DNA of 64,000 bases, from contig NZ_LJAK01000002.1 in assembly GCF_001420005.1 (NCBI RefSeq), positions 1-64,000 on the forward strand, read 5' to 3'. The notes under the pieces are model-generated. The model did no database searches. It saw only the letters and a list, made by a program, of their open reading frames with translations, and was not told the origin of the DNA. Below, one piece after another: positions 25,298 to 33,715 of this stretch. This stretch comes from Loktanella sp. 3ANDIMAR09. Lineage in GTDB: Bacteria; Pseudomonadota; Alphaproteobacteria; Rhodobacterales; Rhodobacteraceae. A program made the position numbers and the translations under genes. Within the stretch, counting starts at the first letter, position 1, and each line of letters begins with the position of its first letter.

Positions 25298-25930
25298 TCA
25301 CACCCCCGCCAGATCGAGTGGAATACGGGTTTCTGCCCCGCTCGCAGGATCGACCGTGTAAAAATTGACGTAGGTCGTTGAGCTGTCACGGCAGATGGCC
25401 TCGTCGATGGCATCCATCGCGCGGGTCCAGCGATCATCCTCGAAGCGGTGTTCGCGCAACCCGAGGATACCGTCGCGGTCAATGCGCCCCTTGCCGTTGA
25501 GGCGGAACACCTTGGTCACGATCTCATGAATGATCTCCGATCCACCCTTGCCCAGTTCATCGGTCATGAACTCGTCGATCAACGCCTTTGCGGCTTCGAG
25601 CTGCGGGCCGAAAGTGATGTGTTTGGCGACGGTCATCTTGACCAGATACCGGCCGCAGACGGACCGCAGCGACAGGTTACCTTGCGCACCGCCTTTTTTG
25701 ACGCCGTGATCTTCGAACATCATCACACGCGCCGCGACCATCTCTGCGAGAGACTGGTGTTTGAAACGCATCAGCTCGGCGCTCATGGTCAGCGCCGCGT
25801 GGCACAGGCCAGTCGCCGCATCATGCTCGATCTGCTTTTCGGGCTTGAGCTTGTCGTAGTGGATCGTGCTGCCGTCGGGCCGTTCGATCAGGCGTTCGGA
25901 TACGGCTTGGGTTTCTGTCATGGCGTTCAT
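25298..25930 (-). CDS. DUF3164 family protein
   Basis: 210 aa. Features of the DUF3164 family common in Mu-like phages: LIERPDGSTIHYDKLKPEKQ, then SLAEMVAARVMMFEDHGVKK with GNLSLRSVCGRYLVKMTVAK, and a C-terminal helical part EHRFEDDRWTRAMDAIDEAI. No catalytic motif is evident. ATGA overlap with the previous gene; a second Met three residues in is also possible. Role unknown. Confidence 0.85.
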   Translation of the reverse strand: MNAMTETQAVSERLIERPDGSTIHYDKLKPEKQIEHDAATGLCHAALTMSAELMRFKHQSLAEMVAARVMMFEDHGVKKGGAQGNLSLRSVCGRYLVKMTVAKHITFGPQLEAAKALIDEFMTDELGKGGSEIIHEIVTKVFRLNGKGRIDRDGILGLREHRFEDDRWTRAMDAIDEAICRDSSTTYVNFYTVDPASGAETRIPLDLAGV

Positions 25931-26166
25931 GGTGTCTCCAGTTCAGGGATCAGGTTGAGGTCCGGCTCGCCCCGTGTGAGCGGGCCGGTGTAATCTGCGA
26001 GAAAGACGTCCGCGACGTAGGCGAGCGCGAAACTTTCATCCTCTGTCAGGTCGAGGACGCCGCGCTTGCCGCGTTGTTTGACCTTCGTCTTCGCGCGGCT
26101 GGCGAGGGCGACGATGCGGCGCAGGCCGGTACCGTCCTGGGCGATGGGTGTCTCGAGGTCAGTCAT
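25927..26166 (-). CDS. Hypothetical early phage protein
   Basis: 79 aa, overlapping its neighbours by four bases on each side. A basic stretch (ASRAKTKVKQRGKRGVL) precedes an acidic helix (DLTEDESFALAYVADVFLAD). Unknown family; its coupling places it in the early operon. Confidence 0.7.
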   Translation of the reverse strand: MTDLETPIAQDGTGLRRIVALASRAKTKVKQRGKRGVLDLTEDESFALAYVADVFLADYTGPLTRGEPDLNLIPELETP

Positions 26167-26408
26167 TGCAACTCCTGTGGTGCGACGTTGTCATTGCCGG
26201 GCCGTGGTGTGAGCATCACGGGGCGAATTGCGTGACCACGCCAGGCAAAGCCCGGAACGGGTGATCGCCCTTCCAGCCCGGCGGCGATCACTTCCCAGAC
26301 GCGCATCAACCCCACGATCCGCCATTGCAGTGACGGCGCGAACGCGATCCCGTCCGCACATTCTGTCGTCAGAACATCCGCCGTATTCTTGATGGATCGA
26401 CTAAGCAT
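26163..26408 (-). CDS. Hypothetical early phage protein
   Basis: 81 aa from ATG 26408, which overlaps the end of the upstream gene by eight bases. Reads MLSRSIKNTADVLTTECADG and ends PRPGNDNVAPQELQ, with a Trp-rich middle (LQWRIVGLMRVWEVIAAGLE). The family is unknown to me. Confidence 0.7.
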   Translation of the reverse strand: MLSRSIKNTADVLTTECADGIAFAPSLQWRIVGLMRVWEVIAAGLEGRSPVPGFAWRGHAIRPVMLTPRPGNDNVAPQELQ

Positions 26409-26757
26409 GATCGACCTCGTCGTCGGTGCCGTGGTGGCTGTTGGGGCAACCAGACCGGCAGGCGATCCAGTGCCGTAGCGCGTCTGGATCGGACGTCGGC
26501 ATCGCACGTGACTGGTGATCGCCGCACCGGGCCTGCGAAATCGTCGCAGTGAGGTGGGGGCAATGCACACTGTCGGTAAAACACGCGATCACCTTTGCCG
26601 CGATCTTGCCCGTCGCCCCGGCGTAGTCACCGGACAGGACCAGCGAAATAGCAGGGCGGCTGTATCCCAACTGGCGGGCGACATCGGTGATGGATGTCTT
26701 TTCAGCCTGCGCGCGCAGGATGGCGCGCCACGGCTCTTCGGGGGTCACATCTGACAT
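26401..26757 (-). CDS. HTH protein with cysteine/histidine-rich tail
   Basis: 118 aa. Residues about 10-50 form a helix-turn-helix of LacI/XRE type (KTSITDVARQLGYSRPAISL VLSGDY). The C-terminal half holds several Cys and His (CFTDSVHCPHL, ARCGDH, CRSGCPNSHHG) that could bind metal. Probably an early DNA-binding regulator. It overlaps both neighbours. Confidence 0.8.
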   Translation of the reverse strand: MSDVTPEEPWRAILRAQAEKTSITDVARQLGYSRPAISLVLSGDYAGATGKIAAKVIACFTDSVHCPHLTATISQARCGDHQSRAMPTSDPDALRHWIACRSGCPNSHHGTDDEVDHA

Positions 26758-27332
26758 GGGAAAACCTCTCGGGTATTGTGGTCGAATACTTCCTTGCGGG
26801 TGTTGCGATAGGTCGGGGCGATCTCGCCGGTATCTTTGAACAGGCGGTACCGTTTGAACCCGTTGGACGTCTCGGACGCGCCTCGTGCGCGGGTCGGCAT
26901 GTCCATCAGAAACCCCGCATCACACAGCCCCCGGCAATACCGGCGCACATTGGCGTGGTCCTTTTCCGTGGGCTCGTCTGCGGCGACCTCGACGATCTCC
27001 GCTGTCGAGAACACGCCGCAGAACCGCATCGCACACCAGGCCCGCTGCCGCAGCGTATCGGCAAACGGCTTGCGGCCCAGCCCGGTGTCGGGCCCCTTGG
27101 GACCGGACGTGATGACCGTCCCTTCGGCCTGTGCCGCGATACCTTCGTCCGTCAGGGTGAAGACGCCCGTTTCGGTACGGCTCAAGTAGCCGCGGTTGAC
27201 CAGGTATCCGGCTGTCTTGATCGTCTCGTGCAGGCTGATCCCACTGGCTTCGGCCAATTCAGCCACCGAATGGACCGACCCCGCTTCAAAGAGAACGAAC
27301 AGCGCGTTCTGATTTTTGGCTGATCCGCTCAT
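26745..27332 (-). CDS. Winged-helix early phage protein
   Basis: 195 aa. The first 65 residues are a winged-helix (VHSVAELAEASGISLHETIK, TAGYLVNRGYLSRTETGVFT). A second helical region (DTLRQRAWCAMRFCGVFSTA, then NVRRYCRGLCDAGFLMDM) looks like another wHTH. ATGA overlap with the MuB-type gene suggests a role linked to transposition or regulation. Confidence 0.8.
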   Translation of the reverse strand: MSGSAKNQNALFVLFEAGSVHSVAELAEASGISLHETIKTAGYLVNRGYLSRTETGVFTLTDEGIAAQAEGTVITSGPKGPDTGLGRKPFADTLRQRAWCAMRFCGVFSTAEIVEVAADEPTEKDHANVRRYCRGLCDAGFLMDMPTRARGASETSNGFKRYRLFKDTGEIAPTYRNTRKEVFDHNTREVFPCQM

Positions 27333-28096
27333 ACGACCTCCGGCACGTTGATTGCCTGCCCGGTGAGACGGTCATTCACGATATGCTGACCGGCCATGTC
27401 ACGCAGCGTGAGGCCACCGGCTGCGGGCGGTGTACGCTTTCCGAACCGTTCAATGACGGCCATGGCCTCGATGATTTCGCGGTTCATGCCGCCCGTCACC
27501 TTGTGGGTGTAGGTGATTAGATCATCGGCGACCTCGACCTCGCACTTGTCCTCGAAGAACTGGCGCACGTCCTGTTTGGTGGCCGTCTCGAACTTCACGT
27601 ACTGGGACACCCGTGACGTGATTTGCGGAAACCGTGTCAGATTATGACGGATTTTACCCATACCGACGAGGATCGTGGGCAGCTCGATCATGTCCGACAG
27701 ATCGCGGATCGTCTCCATGATGCGGGCGTTGGACGAGATATGATCGGCCTCGTCGATGATCAGCGCAAAGGTCCGCTCTGCATGGATGGCAGCGGCCTGT
27801 CGCTGCACAAGCGTCTTGAGCGCCAGCTCGAACTTCTTCTCGAACGCATGTGGCGGGTCCTGGCGCAGTTCCTTGAGCAACTCATTGAGGAACCACGCGG
27901 GGCGAAACTCTTTCTTGGCCCGCAGGTAAATGGCCTGTTGCTGGACGGCGAACCGGGCCAGCGACGTCGTCTTGCCAAGGCCCGGTTCACCGTCCACGAC
28001 GATGATGCAGGCCTCGCTGGCACCGCGCTTCTTTACCGCGCTCAACGCGGCGTCCAGGCGCAGGACGTTGGATGTTTTCACGAACTTCTGTTTCAT
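27329..28096 (-). CDS. MuB-like transposition ATPase
   Basis: 255 aa. AAA+ ATPase with Walker A GEPGLGKT at 36-43 and Walker B ALIIDEADHIS around 111-121 (Asp115, Glu116), a sensor region (PTILVGMGKIRHNLTRFPQI), and a C-terminal helical part (YTHKVTGGMNREIIEAMAVI). MuB-type proteins bind target DNA, activate the transposase and give target immunity. It follows the transposase gene directly. Confidence 0.93.
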   Translation of the reverse strand: MKQKFVKTSNVLRLDAALSAVKKRGASEACIIVVDGEPGLGKTTSLARFAVQQQAIYLRAKKEFRPAWFLNELLKELRQDPPHAFEKKFELALKTLVQRQAAAIHAERTFALIIDEADHISSNARIMETIRDLSDMIELPTILVGMGKIRHNLTRFPQITSRVSQYVKFETATKQDVRQFFEDKCEVEVADDLITYTHKVTGGMNREIIEAMAVIERFGKRTPPAAGGLTLRDMAGQHIVNDRLTGQAINVPEVV

Positions 28097-28141
28097 GATG
28101 TTTTGCTCTCCTCTGGGTCGTCTGTGGTCTCGCGTCTCCGG

Positions 28142-30280
28142 CTACGCAGCGTGCCGGAGTAGGGCGAGCAGGGCGTCGATATCGACGCCATGATCTTTCA
28201 GCAGTTGGCGGTCGGCGGCGTCGGCGACGCATTCGCGCAGCACGCCCAACTGGCTGGGATGCAGGTTGTCCGGATTGTCGATGGCCCAGTGCGCCAGCTC
28301 GGCGTCCGACCCGAAGCGGGGGGCGCTGTTCGCGCTCTTGAGCGCGCGGACCTCGGGACCTTCGCCGACCGAAGCGATCTCCGCCTCGTCGGCGTGGATG
28401 GTCGCATGGGCCGCTCTGGGTCCAACCTGTTGAAACGGTGCCGCTTGGTGGCCCGACAGCAGATGTGGCGGATCGAGTTCTTCGGCAATCTCGTCGATCT
28501 TGTCCTGCGCACGGCGCAGCCTGCCTTTGGCCCGCCCTTCGTCCGCCAGGCGCTGCATCGTAAGCGGGACGTAACGCTCTTCATTGCCTGCGAACTTTGC
28601 GATACAGATCAGGCGACCTGGCACATCCTCGCCGTCTGCCGTGTCGATGGCGCGGACCCAGACGCGATCTGCGTCGTGGATATCGTATCCGACCAGAACC
28701 TCGTCGCCGTCGTATTCCTGCAAGGCGATGTTGAAGTAGGTGTTCGTCTTGTACTCGATCAGACAACGGCGGGTTTTACGCCGCACGTAGGGGCGGAACA
28801 GATCGTCGCTTTCGGCCTTGGTGACGATGACAGGCTCGAACCCGGTATCGACATGCGATTGCCAGTATTCGTCCGGCGACTGGCGACCGGGCAGTGCGGA
28901 ATGCGGCTTTGCGTTGTAGGTGGCGATGGCCTTGCGGCACCCTTCGAGGAACTCGTCCCATGTCGGCAGGGACGAACTTGCGCCGATCTCGCGGATTTCC
29001 TTGCGGGTTACCTTGAACGATTTCTGGCGGGCCTGACGGTCCATCTCGACACCCACGTAGGTGTCGAACTCGCGCGCCAGCGGGTTCCAGACAGACCCAT
29101 GAAACCGCTCGATGATCCCGCGCGCCTGGCTGTTCTGGGGCAGCGAGTGATACTTCGTGATGCCAAGCCGTCCCATCAGGCCGGTCATCTGGGCATCGAG
29201 CCGCTTGTTCTTGAAGCCCGAGCCACGGTCCACATAGAAGATCGCGGGTACACCATGCTCTTCGCAGGCGTGTCGCAGTGCATCGACCACGCCTTCGGCG
29301 TTCTCGGCCAAGCCGATCGAGAACCCGACAGCACGGCGGGTGGCGACATCGACCACGGTCGTGATCTCGGGTCGGAACGGTCGACCGTGCAGTGGATGTG
29401 CGACTTCGGCGTCGAACGTCTTGCCGTCGGATGTGTAAACACAGGTCGGCAACAGATCGCCGGTTGAGCGGGTCACGTAGGCCATGCGTGATTTGAGTGT
29501 CAGCGAACCTTCGCGGCCGCGATGCCTTTCCACGTTGCCCAGCTTGTCGATCAGACGGCGCACCTTGGAATAGGTGATCGGCTCATTGGTACCGTGCGGT
29601 GTCCGCAGGAAGGCGTCGAGCGCCTCTGTAATACAGGGCTTCTGCGGTCGCGCGTAGTGCCCGAGAAAGTCCCAGAACCACGCAGGGACGTCCGCACGTT
29701 CCTTGGTCGGTTTCGGGGCCAATGCGCCAATCCCGTCGGCATCGCGATACTGAAACCAGCGCAACAGGGTCGGTCGCGACACATTGGCGGTCTTTGACGC
29801 ACGATCGTTGGCTGTTGCAATCGTCGCTGCATCAAGGTCGAGATCAATCTCACCCGCGACAAACAGTCGGACGGTCTGCGTTCTGGTGTAGCCCTCTGCC
29901 ACCTGCACATTCTCGATAGCGGCCAGGACAAGCGATCTGGCATTCATCACCTGGCGCTGACGGGCGGTCAGGGCGGTGGTGTCCAGCGCCTGGCGCTTTG
30001 CGACCTCGACGTCGCGGCGGGTGGCGTTGCTCTCAACCGTGACAGCGCGAGACACTTCGGCTTCCAGCGCCGCCTTCATGGCTTCCGGCAACAGTGACAC
30101 GTGGTATTCCGTCCCACCGCCACCTGCGGCACCGGACCGCTTGCGCACGAACCGGGGCAGATCGGACCACCCATCAATTCGGGCACGGCGGTTCACGTTT
30201 TGCTTCGTATGCGGCATACACGACAGGCCAAGGCGCTTGGCGGCGTCGGCAATCTCCTGGGCTGTCATGAAAGTATCCAT
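28142..30280 (-). CDS. MuA-like DDE transposase
   Basis: 712 aa with AGGACGG before ATG 30280. N-terminal MuA-type HTH (TAQEIADAAKRLGLSCMPHT, then WSDLPRFVRKRSG), middle DNA-binding helices (ANVSRPTLLRWFQYRDADGI), and an rve catalytic core. Candidate catalytic triad: Asp285 (YTSDGKTFD), Asp351 (FYVDRGSGFKN) and Glu391 (ARGIIERFHG). A C-terminal Mu-type beta-barrel follows (DDLFRPYVRRKTRRCLIEYK, DEVLVGYDIHDADRVWV). All three acidic residues are present, so the enzyme should be active. Confidence 0.95.
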   Translation of the reverse strand: MDTFMTAQEIADAAKRLGLSCMPHTKQNVNRRARIDGWSDLPRFVRKRSGAAGGGGTEYHVSLLPEAMKAALEAEVSRAVTVESNATRRDVEVAKRQALDTTALTARQRQVMNARSLVLAAIENVQVAEGYTRTQTVRLFVAGEIDLDLDAATIATANDRASKTANVSRPTLLRWFQYRDADGIGALAPKPTKERADVPAWFWDFLGHYARPQKPCITEALDAFLRTPHGTNEPITYSKVRRLIDKLGNVERHRGREGSLTLKSRMAYVTRSTGDLLPTCVYTSDGKTFDAEVAHPLHGRPFRPEITTVVDVATRRAVGFSIGLAENAEGVVDALRHACEEHGVPAIFYVDRGSGFKNKRLDAQMTGLMGRLGITKYHSLPQNSQARGIIERFHGSVWNPLAREFDTYVGVEMDRQARQKSFKVTRKEIREIGASSSLPTWDEFLEGCRKAIATYNAKPHSALPGRQSPDEYWQSHVDTGFEPVIVTKAESDDLFRPYVRRKTRRCLIEYKTNTYFNIALQEYDGDEVLVGYDIHDADRVWVRAIDTADGEDVPGRLICIAKFAGNEERYVPLTMQRLADEGRAKGRLRRAQDKIDEIAEELDPPHLLSGHQAAPFQQVGPRAAHATIHADEAEIASVGEGPEVRALKSANSAPRFGSDAELAHWAIDNPDNLHPSQLGVLRECVADAADRQLLKDHGVDIDALLALLRHAA

Positions 30281-30294
30281 TTGGTCCGTCCTGT

Positions 30295-30678
30295 TCAGAA
30301 GTCGCGGCGGATGATATGTGGAATGCGGTAGATCACACCCAAAGCGAGGCGGGCGACATGGCGGATGGCGTTGAAGAACTTAGAGACCGGATTGTCAGTC
30401 TCGAAAGCCACGTCCGCCTGCTCGACCGTGAGAGCAGGTTCATGCGTCTCTTGCTGGAGGTCACGAATATCTCCGTAGATGCCGCGATCCGTGATCATGA
30501 GGAATTCGTCGTCAGCAACCTCGAACTGTTGGATAACCTGCCGCTGGACTTGCAAATGCTCCGGGACGACTTCGTCGCAAAGATGCGCGACCGCGCGCAA
30601 AGCGAATGCTGATCGTACTGTCTTTTGGCCTTCATGCGCACGGCTAACCGCTTCCTCTGACAGGAACAGCTCGGTCAT
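30295..30678 (-). CDS. Hypothetical early phage protein
   Basis: 127 aa from ATG 30678 (ATGA overlap with the ParB-like gene), ending just before the transposase. It is acidic in the middle (VADDEFLMITDRGIYGDIRD) with a basic, amphipathic end (KFFNAIRHVARLALGVIYRI). The longer frame reaching 31080 only reflects the absence of stops opposite the ParB-like gene. Family unknown. Confidence 0.75.
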   Translation of the reverse strand: MTELFLSEEAVSRAHEGQKTVRSAFALRAVAHLCDEVVPEHLQVQRQVIQQFEVADDEFLMITDRGIYGDIRDLQQETHEPALTVEQADVAFETDNPVSKFFNAIRHVARLALGVIYRIPHIIRRDF

Positions 30679-31541
30679 TTGCCACCCCCGATCCGGCGTT
30701 CGACCCAGCCCATGATCCGCTCTTCGTTGGCGGTCAGCACGGCGTCGAGTTCGGGATCGGCCAGCGACTGCAAGCTCTTGTTGATCCCCGCGAACCGCTT
30801 TTCGACGGAATTGAGGACCCGGCCATTCGCCAAGATGAACAGCGCGTCTGGCACGTTCGTGGCCTTCGGCTGTGTGCCGTTCGGGGGCAGGATCAGTGCC
30901 AGCGCCTTGGCCTGCACCGCTGCGGTTTCCTTGGACAACTGCATCAGGCCCGCTTGGTGATCGGCCAACCAGGTGCCGCGCACGGTGGACTTGCTGGCGG
31001 GCGACAGGCCGTTCCACATCGCGACGGCCAAGCGGATCGCGCGGTCGGTCAGGCCGATCTTTTCGGACAGGTCGTGGCAAAAGGAAATAATTTCCGTTTG
31101 CCTCTCTTTGCCGCCGGTATGCTGGTTACCACGGTCGCCGCCGGCTTTCGTTTCGGGATGCAGCGCCTCGTAGGCGTCCTTGAGGTCGGACAGGTGGTGT
31201 GCACGGTCCAGTGCGGACAATTCGCGCCGACCGATGTTCTCTGTGATCTCCAGCACCTTGGCTTCGGGCCACGACTTGGCCTCTGACCAACGTGCCAGGA
31301 TGTGCGTCTCCCCGTTCAGCGCCTGGGCCGCGATGCGGTGCGCACCGGCAACCAGCACCGGCGCTTTGCCATAGCGCCACAGGGTGATCGGGTTCAGCAT
31401 TTCGCCGTCGCGGAACATGGCCGCAAGGGCCGCGACCCAGTCGGGGTCTACGTCGCGCGACCGTCCCTCTTGCAGGATGTCGGCGATGGCGACCATTTCG
31501 GTACGGTCGTCGGGCGCGGTGTTTGTTGTCGTGTCGGTCAT
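30675..31541 (-). CDS. ParB-like nuclease-domain protein
   Basis: 288 aa. N-terminal ParB/sulfiredoxin-type domain: MVAIADILQEGRSRDVDPDW, LNPITLWRYGKAPVLVAGAH with GAHRIAA (box II-like) and ENIGRRELSALDRAHHL (box of ParB). A central HTH-like region follows (LSEKIGLTDRAIRLAVAMWN). Such proteins precede the transposase in many alphaproteobacterial Mu-like phages; role unproven, perhaps regulation or transposition choice. No partner parA is present. Confidence 0.88.
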   Translation of the reverse strand: MTDTTTNTAPDDRTEMVAIADILQEGRSRDVDPDWVAALAAMFRDGEMLNPITLWRYGKAPVLVAGAHRIAAQALNGETHILARWSEAKSWPEAKVLEITENIGRRELSALDRAHHLSDLKDAYEALHPETKAGGDRGNQHTGGKERQTEIISFCHDLSEKIGLTDRAIRLAVAMWNGLSPASKSTVRGTWLADHQAGLMQLSKETAAVQAKALALILPPNGTQPKATNVPDALFILANGRVLNSVEKRFAGINKSLQSLADPELDAVLTANEERIMGWVERRIGGGK

Positions 31542-31566
31542 GTCGGTGTGTCTTTCGATGGGGGTC

Positions 31567-31770
31567 TTAGGTCAGGGCGAGGTCGGCCACGTGATAGGGA
31601 CGGTCCTGACCGTTCCCCAGCAGGCCAAGCCGCACGGTGTTCAGGTCGTTCCGGGCATCGCGCAGCGCGCGGTAGGTGTCGGGATCGACATTGTGCGGAC
31701 ACACCAACCCCATGATGTTAAGGGCGGCGTCGATCTGGGCGATAGCGGCGACAATTTCTTCGTAATCCAT
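31567..31770 (-). CDS. Small helical early protein
   Basis: 67 aa. ATG 31770 has AAAGGACC in front. Helical (YEEIVAAIAQIDAALNIMGL, then TYRALRDARNDLNTVRLGLL) with a single Cys-His. Family unknown. It lies between the zinc-binding 52-aa gene and the ParB-like gene. Confidence 0.7.
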   Translation of the reverse strand: MDYEEIVAAIAQIDAALNIMGLVCPHNVDPDTYRALRDARNDLNTVRLGLLGNGQDRPYHVADLALT

Positions 31771-31782
31771 GGGTGAGGTCCT

Positions 31783-31941
31783 TTATTCGGAGGGTTCAAA
31801 TTCAGCTTTGCAGCAGGGGCTTACATTGTGTGGCTGGGTCAGGATCGTCTTGCTGCCATCAGTCCTGGTTTCTGTCGAATAGGCGAAATCAACAGTTTCG
31901 ATCTCGGCAAATTCCCTGCCGCATTTCATGCAGACATTCAT
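31783..31941 (-). CDS. Tiny cysteine-rich (zinc-ribbon-like) protein
   Basis: 52 aa, ATG 31941 to TAA 31783, filling the space between the ASCH-like gene and the 67-aa gene; AAAGGG lies upstream. Reads MNVCMKCGREFAEIE at the start and ends VSPCCKAEFEPSE, so CX2C plus CC could bind zinc. Unknown role. Confidence 0.7.
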   Translation of the reverse strand: MNVCMKCGREFAEIETVDFAYSTETRTDGSKTILTQPHNVSPCCKAEFEPSE

Positions 31942-31980
31942 ATCGTGGCCCTTTTTCGTGATGTTTTGACGGTCGGTGGC

Positions 31981-32373
31981 CTAGCTGGGATCACCCCAGT
32001 AGATGACGCTGCCTTCGAACGGCAGACCGTGGGTGTCGTGGAACCAGTCAGCCATTTCGGTGAAGCCCTCGAAGCCATCAGCCTGTGCGAACTCATTGTC
32101 GGTCTGCGGTGCAGATCGATCATGGATGATGGAATGTAGCCGCGTGCCGTTCAGCCACATCTCGGTCGGTTCGATCCTGATCCGGTCAATTGCGATCACG
32201 GTCGCCTCGCCCAGCAGGCGGCACTGTGGCGTCCGCATGCCGGTATACAACTTGAGCCGATCACCGACCCGCGCGTGGGGCCGACCGTCCTTGCGATCCG
32301 CACGTACCGTGCGCCGCTTTGTGCCGTCCTCGACGTCCGCGGCGAACCGCAACATGAAATTAAGTGCTGGCAT
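31981..32373 (-). CDS. ASCH-domain-like protein
   Basis: 130 aa. PUA/ASCH-like pattern: LNFMLRFAADVEDGTKRRTV with RADRKDGRPHARVGDRLKLY, then CRLLGEATVIAIDRIRIEP, ending TEMADWFHDTHGLPFEGSVI YW. ASCH proteins bind nucleic acids or modified bases; phage members may help RNA or base metabolism. It overlaps the gene before it by 14 bases. Confidence 0.85.
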   Translation of the reverse strand: MPALNFMLRFAADVEDGTKRRTVRADRKDGRPHARVGDRLKLYTGMRTPQCRLLGEATVIAIDRIRIEPTEMWLNGTRLHSIIHDRSAPQTDNEFAQADGFEGFTEMADWFHDTHGLPFEGSVIYWGDPS

Positions 32374-32737
32374 CGGAAACTCCTGCCTGGATATCGGTGG
32401 CGATCTGGTCGGCGATATCGTGGACCGTCATGCCGGGTTCGATGTACGTGTCGGGCCGCACGAACACGGCCATCAACGCGGCGACATTGTCGTGCCCCGC
32501 CAGCAGCGCGTGAGCGTCCTTCGACAGCAGATCACAACTCCGCCGCAGCCCGATGGCAGCGGTCTGCATCTGCTCCGACCCTTCGATCTGCTCGAACAGA
32601 AACGCCGCGGCAGCATTCATGGCGCGGGCAGCGACGATCTGCTCATAGGTGAACCGACCCGCGACAATGCCGCGATTGATGATCTGCGTCGCTGCCTCGA
32701 CCAGCGCTTCGCCCGCTTGGGCATTCGCGACCGTCAT
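32360..32737 (-). CDS. Hypothetical early phage protein
   Basis: 125 aa, almost wholly helical (AGEALVEAATQIINRGIVAG, then ARAMNAAAAFLFEQIEGSEQ) and ending DIADQIATDIQAGVSDAST. The ATG shares one base with the upstream stop. Family not recognised. Confidence 0.7.
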   Translation of the reverse strand: MTVANAQAGEALVEAATQIINRGIVAGRFTYEQIVAARAMNAAAAFLFEQIEGSEQMQTAAIGLRRSCDLLSKDAHALLAGHDNVAALMAVFVRPDTYIEPGMTVHDIADQIATDIQAGVSDAST

Positions 32738-32985
32738 CAGACTGCAACCCCGTCATCGCTGATCCGCGACCGACATCCGTTACACATGCGATTGTGTGGA
32801 CCTTCGGACAGGAACGCTTCGGTGCAAGTGATGCACTTCCGTTCGCGCTCTTTCGCCTTACGCTCCAGCCGGTCCTGCGCCACGTCCGCGCTGTCCTTGC
32901 TCCAGTATGGCCCGGCGACATCGTCACCGTCGCGGGTGATGTAGAACCGGCCGTGCTGGCCTCTGATAGAAAACGCCCCCATCAT
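32737..32985 (-). CDS. Small zinc-finger (four-Cys) early protein
   Basis: 82 aa, ATGA overlap upstream. The N-terminus is beta-like (GQHGRFYITRDGDDVAGPYW), followed by a basic helix (QDRLERKAKERERK) and then CITC ... CNGC, which gives CX2C-X14-CX2C, a zinc-ribbon resembling DksA/TraR-type fingers. It could bind RNA polymerase or DNA; this is inference. Confidence 0.75.
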   Translation of the reverse strand: MMGAFSIRGQHGRFYITRDGDDVAGPYWSKDSADVAQDRLERKAKERERKCITCTEAFLSEGPHNRMCNGCRSRISDDGVAV

Positions 32986-33200
32986 GCCACCTGCGTCGTC
33001 TGGGCGCGCTCGGTCAGCTCGCGTGACCTTTGCGCTGCCTGGTTGCTGACGAACCGCATTTCCCCCGCCAGATGTGGGTCGCTGATCCGGCCCAGCAGAC
33101 GGTTTGCGAAATACAGGCGGTCCTTTTCCGTCAGATGCGACAGCGCCTCTTCGGCGACGGACTGCAACGCCTGTTCGAACTGGCGATGCGGCGCGCTCAT
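32982..33200 (-). CDS. Hypothetical early phage protein
   Basis: 72 aa from ATG 33200, coupled by ATGA overlaps on both sides. Helical (HRQFEQALQSVAEEALSHLT) with FANRLLGRISDPHLAGEMRF; no known domain. Confidence 0.7.
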   Translation of the reverse strand: MSAPHRQFEQALQSVAEEALSHLTEKDRLYFANRLLGRISDPHLAGEMRFVSNQAAQRSRELTERAQTTQVA

Positions 33201-33355
33201 GATGTCACCATCAGCGCATGGAACGACACGCTCGACATCAGGCGCACCCGCGTGGGTAGGGTGGACATCAGTTTCAGCTCTGCCTGGCGAGCAATAAGCG
33301 CGTTGCGCTCTGCGGTAGTGGGTGGGGCTTTGGGCGGTGCGGGCAGCGGGGTCAT
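33197..33355 (-). CDS. Very small early phage protein
   Basis: 52 aa from ATG 33355, joined to both neighbours by ATGA overlaps. A Pro-rich start (MTPLPAPPKAPPTTAERNAL) and a short helix. Its place in an unbroken chain of coupled genes is the main support. Confidence 0.6.
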   Translation of the reverse strand: MTPLPAPPKAPPTTAERNALIARQAELKLMSTLPTRVRLMSSVSFHALMVTS

Positions 33356-33654
33356 GCTGCGGCATCCGTCTGTGCGCTGGCCGCGTTCAGCTTGGCGACA
33401 TGCTGCTCCAGCCGCTTGCGGTAGGCCAGTTCGACAACCTCGCGCCCGGCACCGTCGATCAGACGACCCAGCAACACAGTGCCGGTCGGCCCGCTGTTCA
33501 CGCCCTTGAGTGCGTTGCGCGCCATCGTGACGTTCGTGGCGTTCTGTTTGCACCACACCTCGAACGTCGTGCCGCTCGATTTGAAGGTCCCGAGCACGAC
33601 CTCGTAAAGCACGAGGCCAGGCTCGGGGTGGAACGATTGGTCTTTCTGGGTCAT
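33352..33654 (-). CDS. First early-operon protein, probable Ner/Cro-like regulator
   Basis: 100 aa from ATG 33654, with TGAGG at proper spacing. The longer frame to 33741 is rejected because it would cover the promoter. A helix-turn-helix-like stretch lies at TFEVWCKQNATNVTMARNAL (about 28-48), and the rest is helical. It is the first gene after the divergent repressor, the position of ner in Mu or cro in lambda, so a role in turning down early and repressor transcription is likely. The family itself is not one I can name. Confidence 0.7.
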   Translation of the reverse strand: MTQKDQSFHPEPGLVLYEVVLGTFKSSGTTFEVWCKQNATNVTMARNALKGVNSGPTGTVLLGRLIDGAGREVVELAYRKRLEQHVAKLNAASAQTDAAA

Positions 33655-33687
33655 AGTGATTACCTCAACTGGGTGTAAGTTTCGCCT

Positions 33688-33715
33688 GCTCATAGCGAAT
33701 ATATCCCAAATGAGC
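33688..33715. promoter_or_regulatory. Candidate repressor operator (dyad)
   Basis: Inverted repeat GCTCAT-N16-ATGAGC whose arms flank the early -10 element. A dimeric repressor here would block the early promoter. A wider site search could not be done. Confidence 0.45.

Noticed and set aside
30295-31080. 261-aa minus-strand frame covering much of the ParB-like gene
   Set aside because: Only its last 127 residues (from ATG 30678, ATGA-coupled) are outside the ParB-like gene; the upstream part is Arg/Pro-rich out-of-frame reading of that gene.
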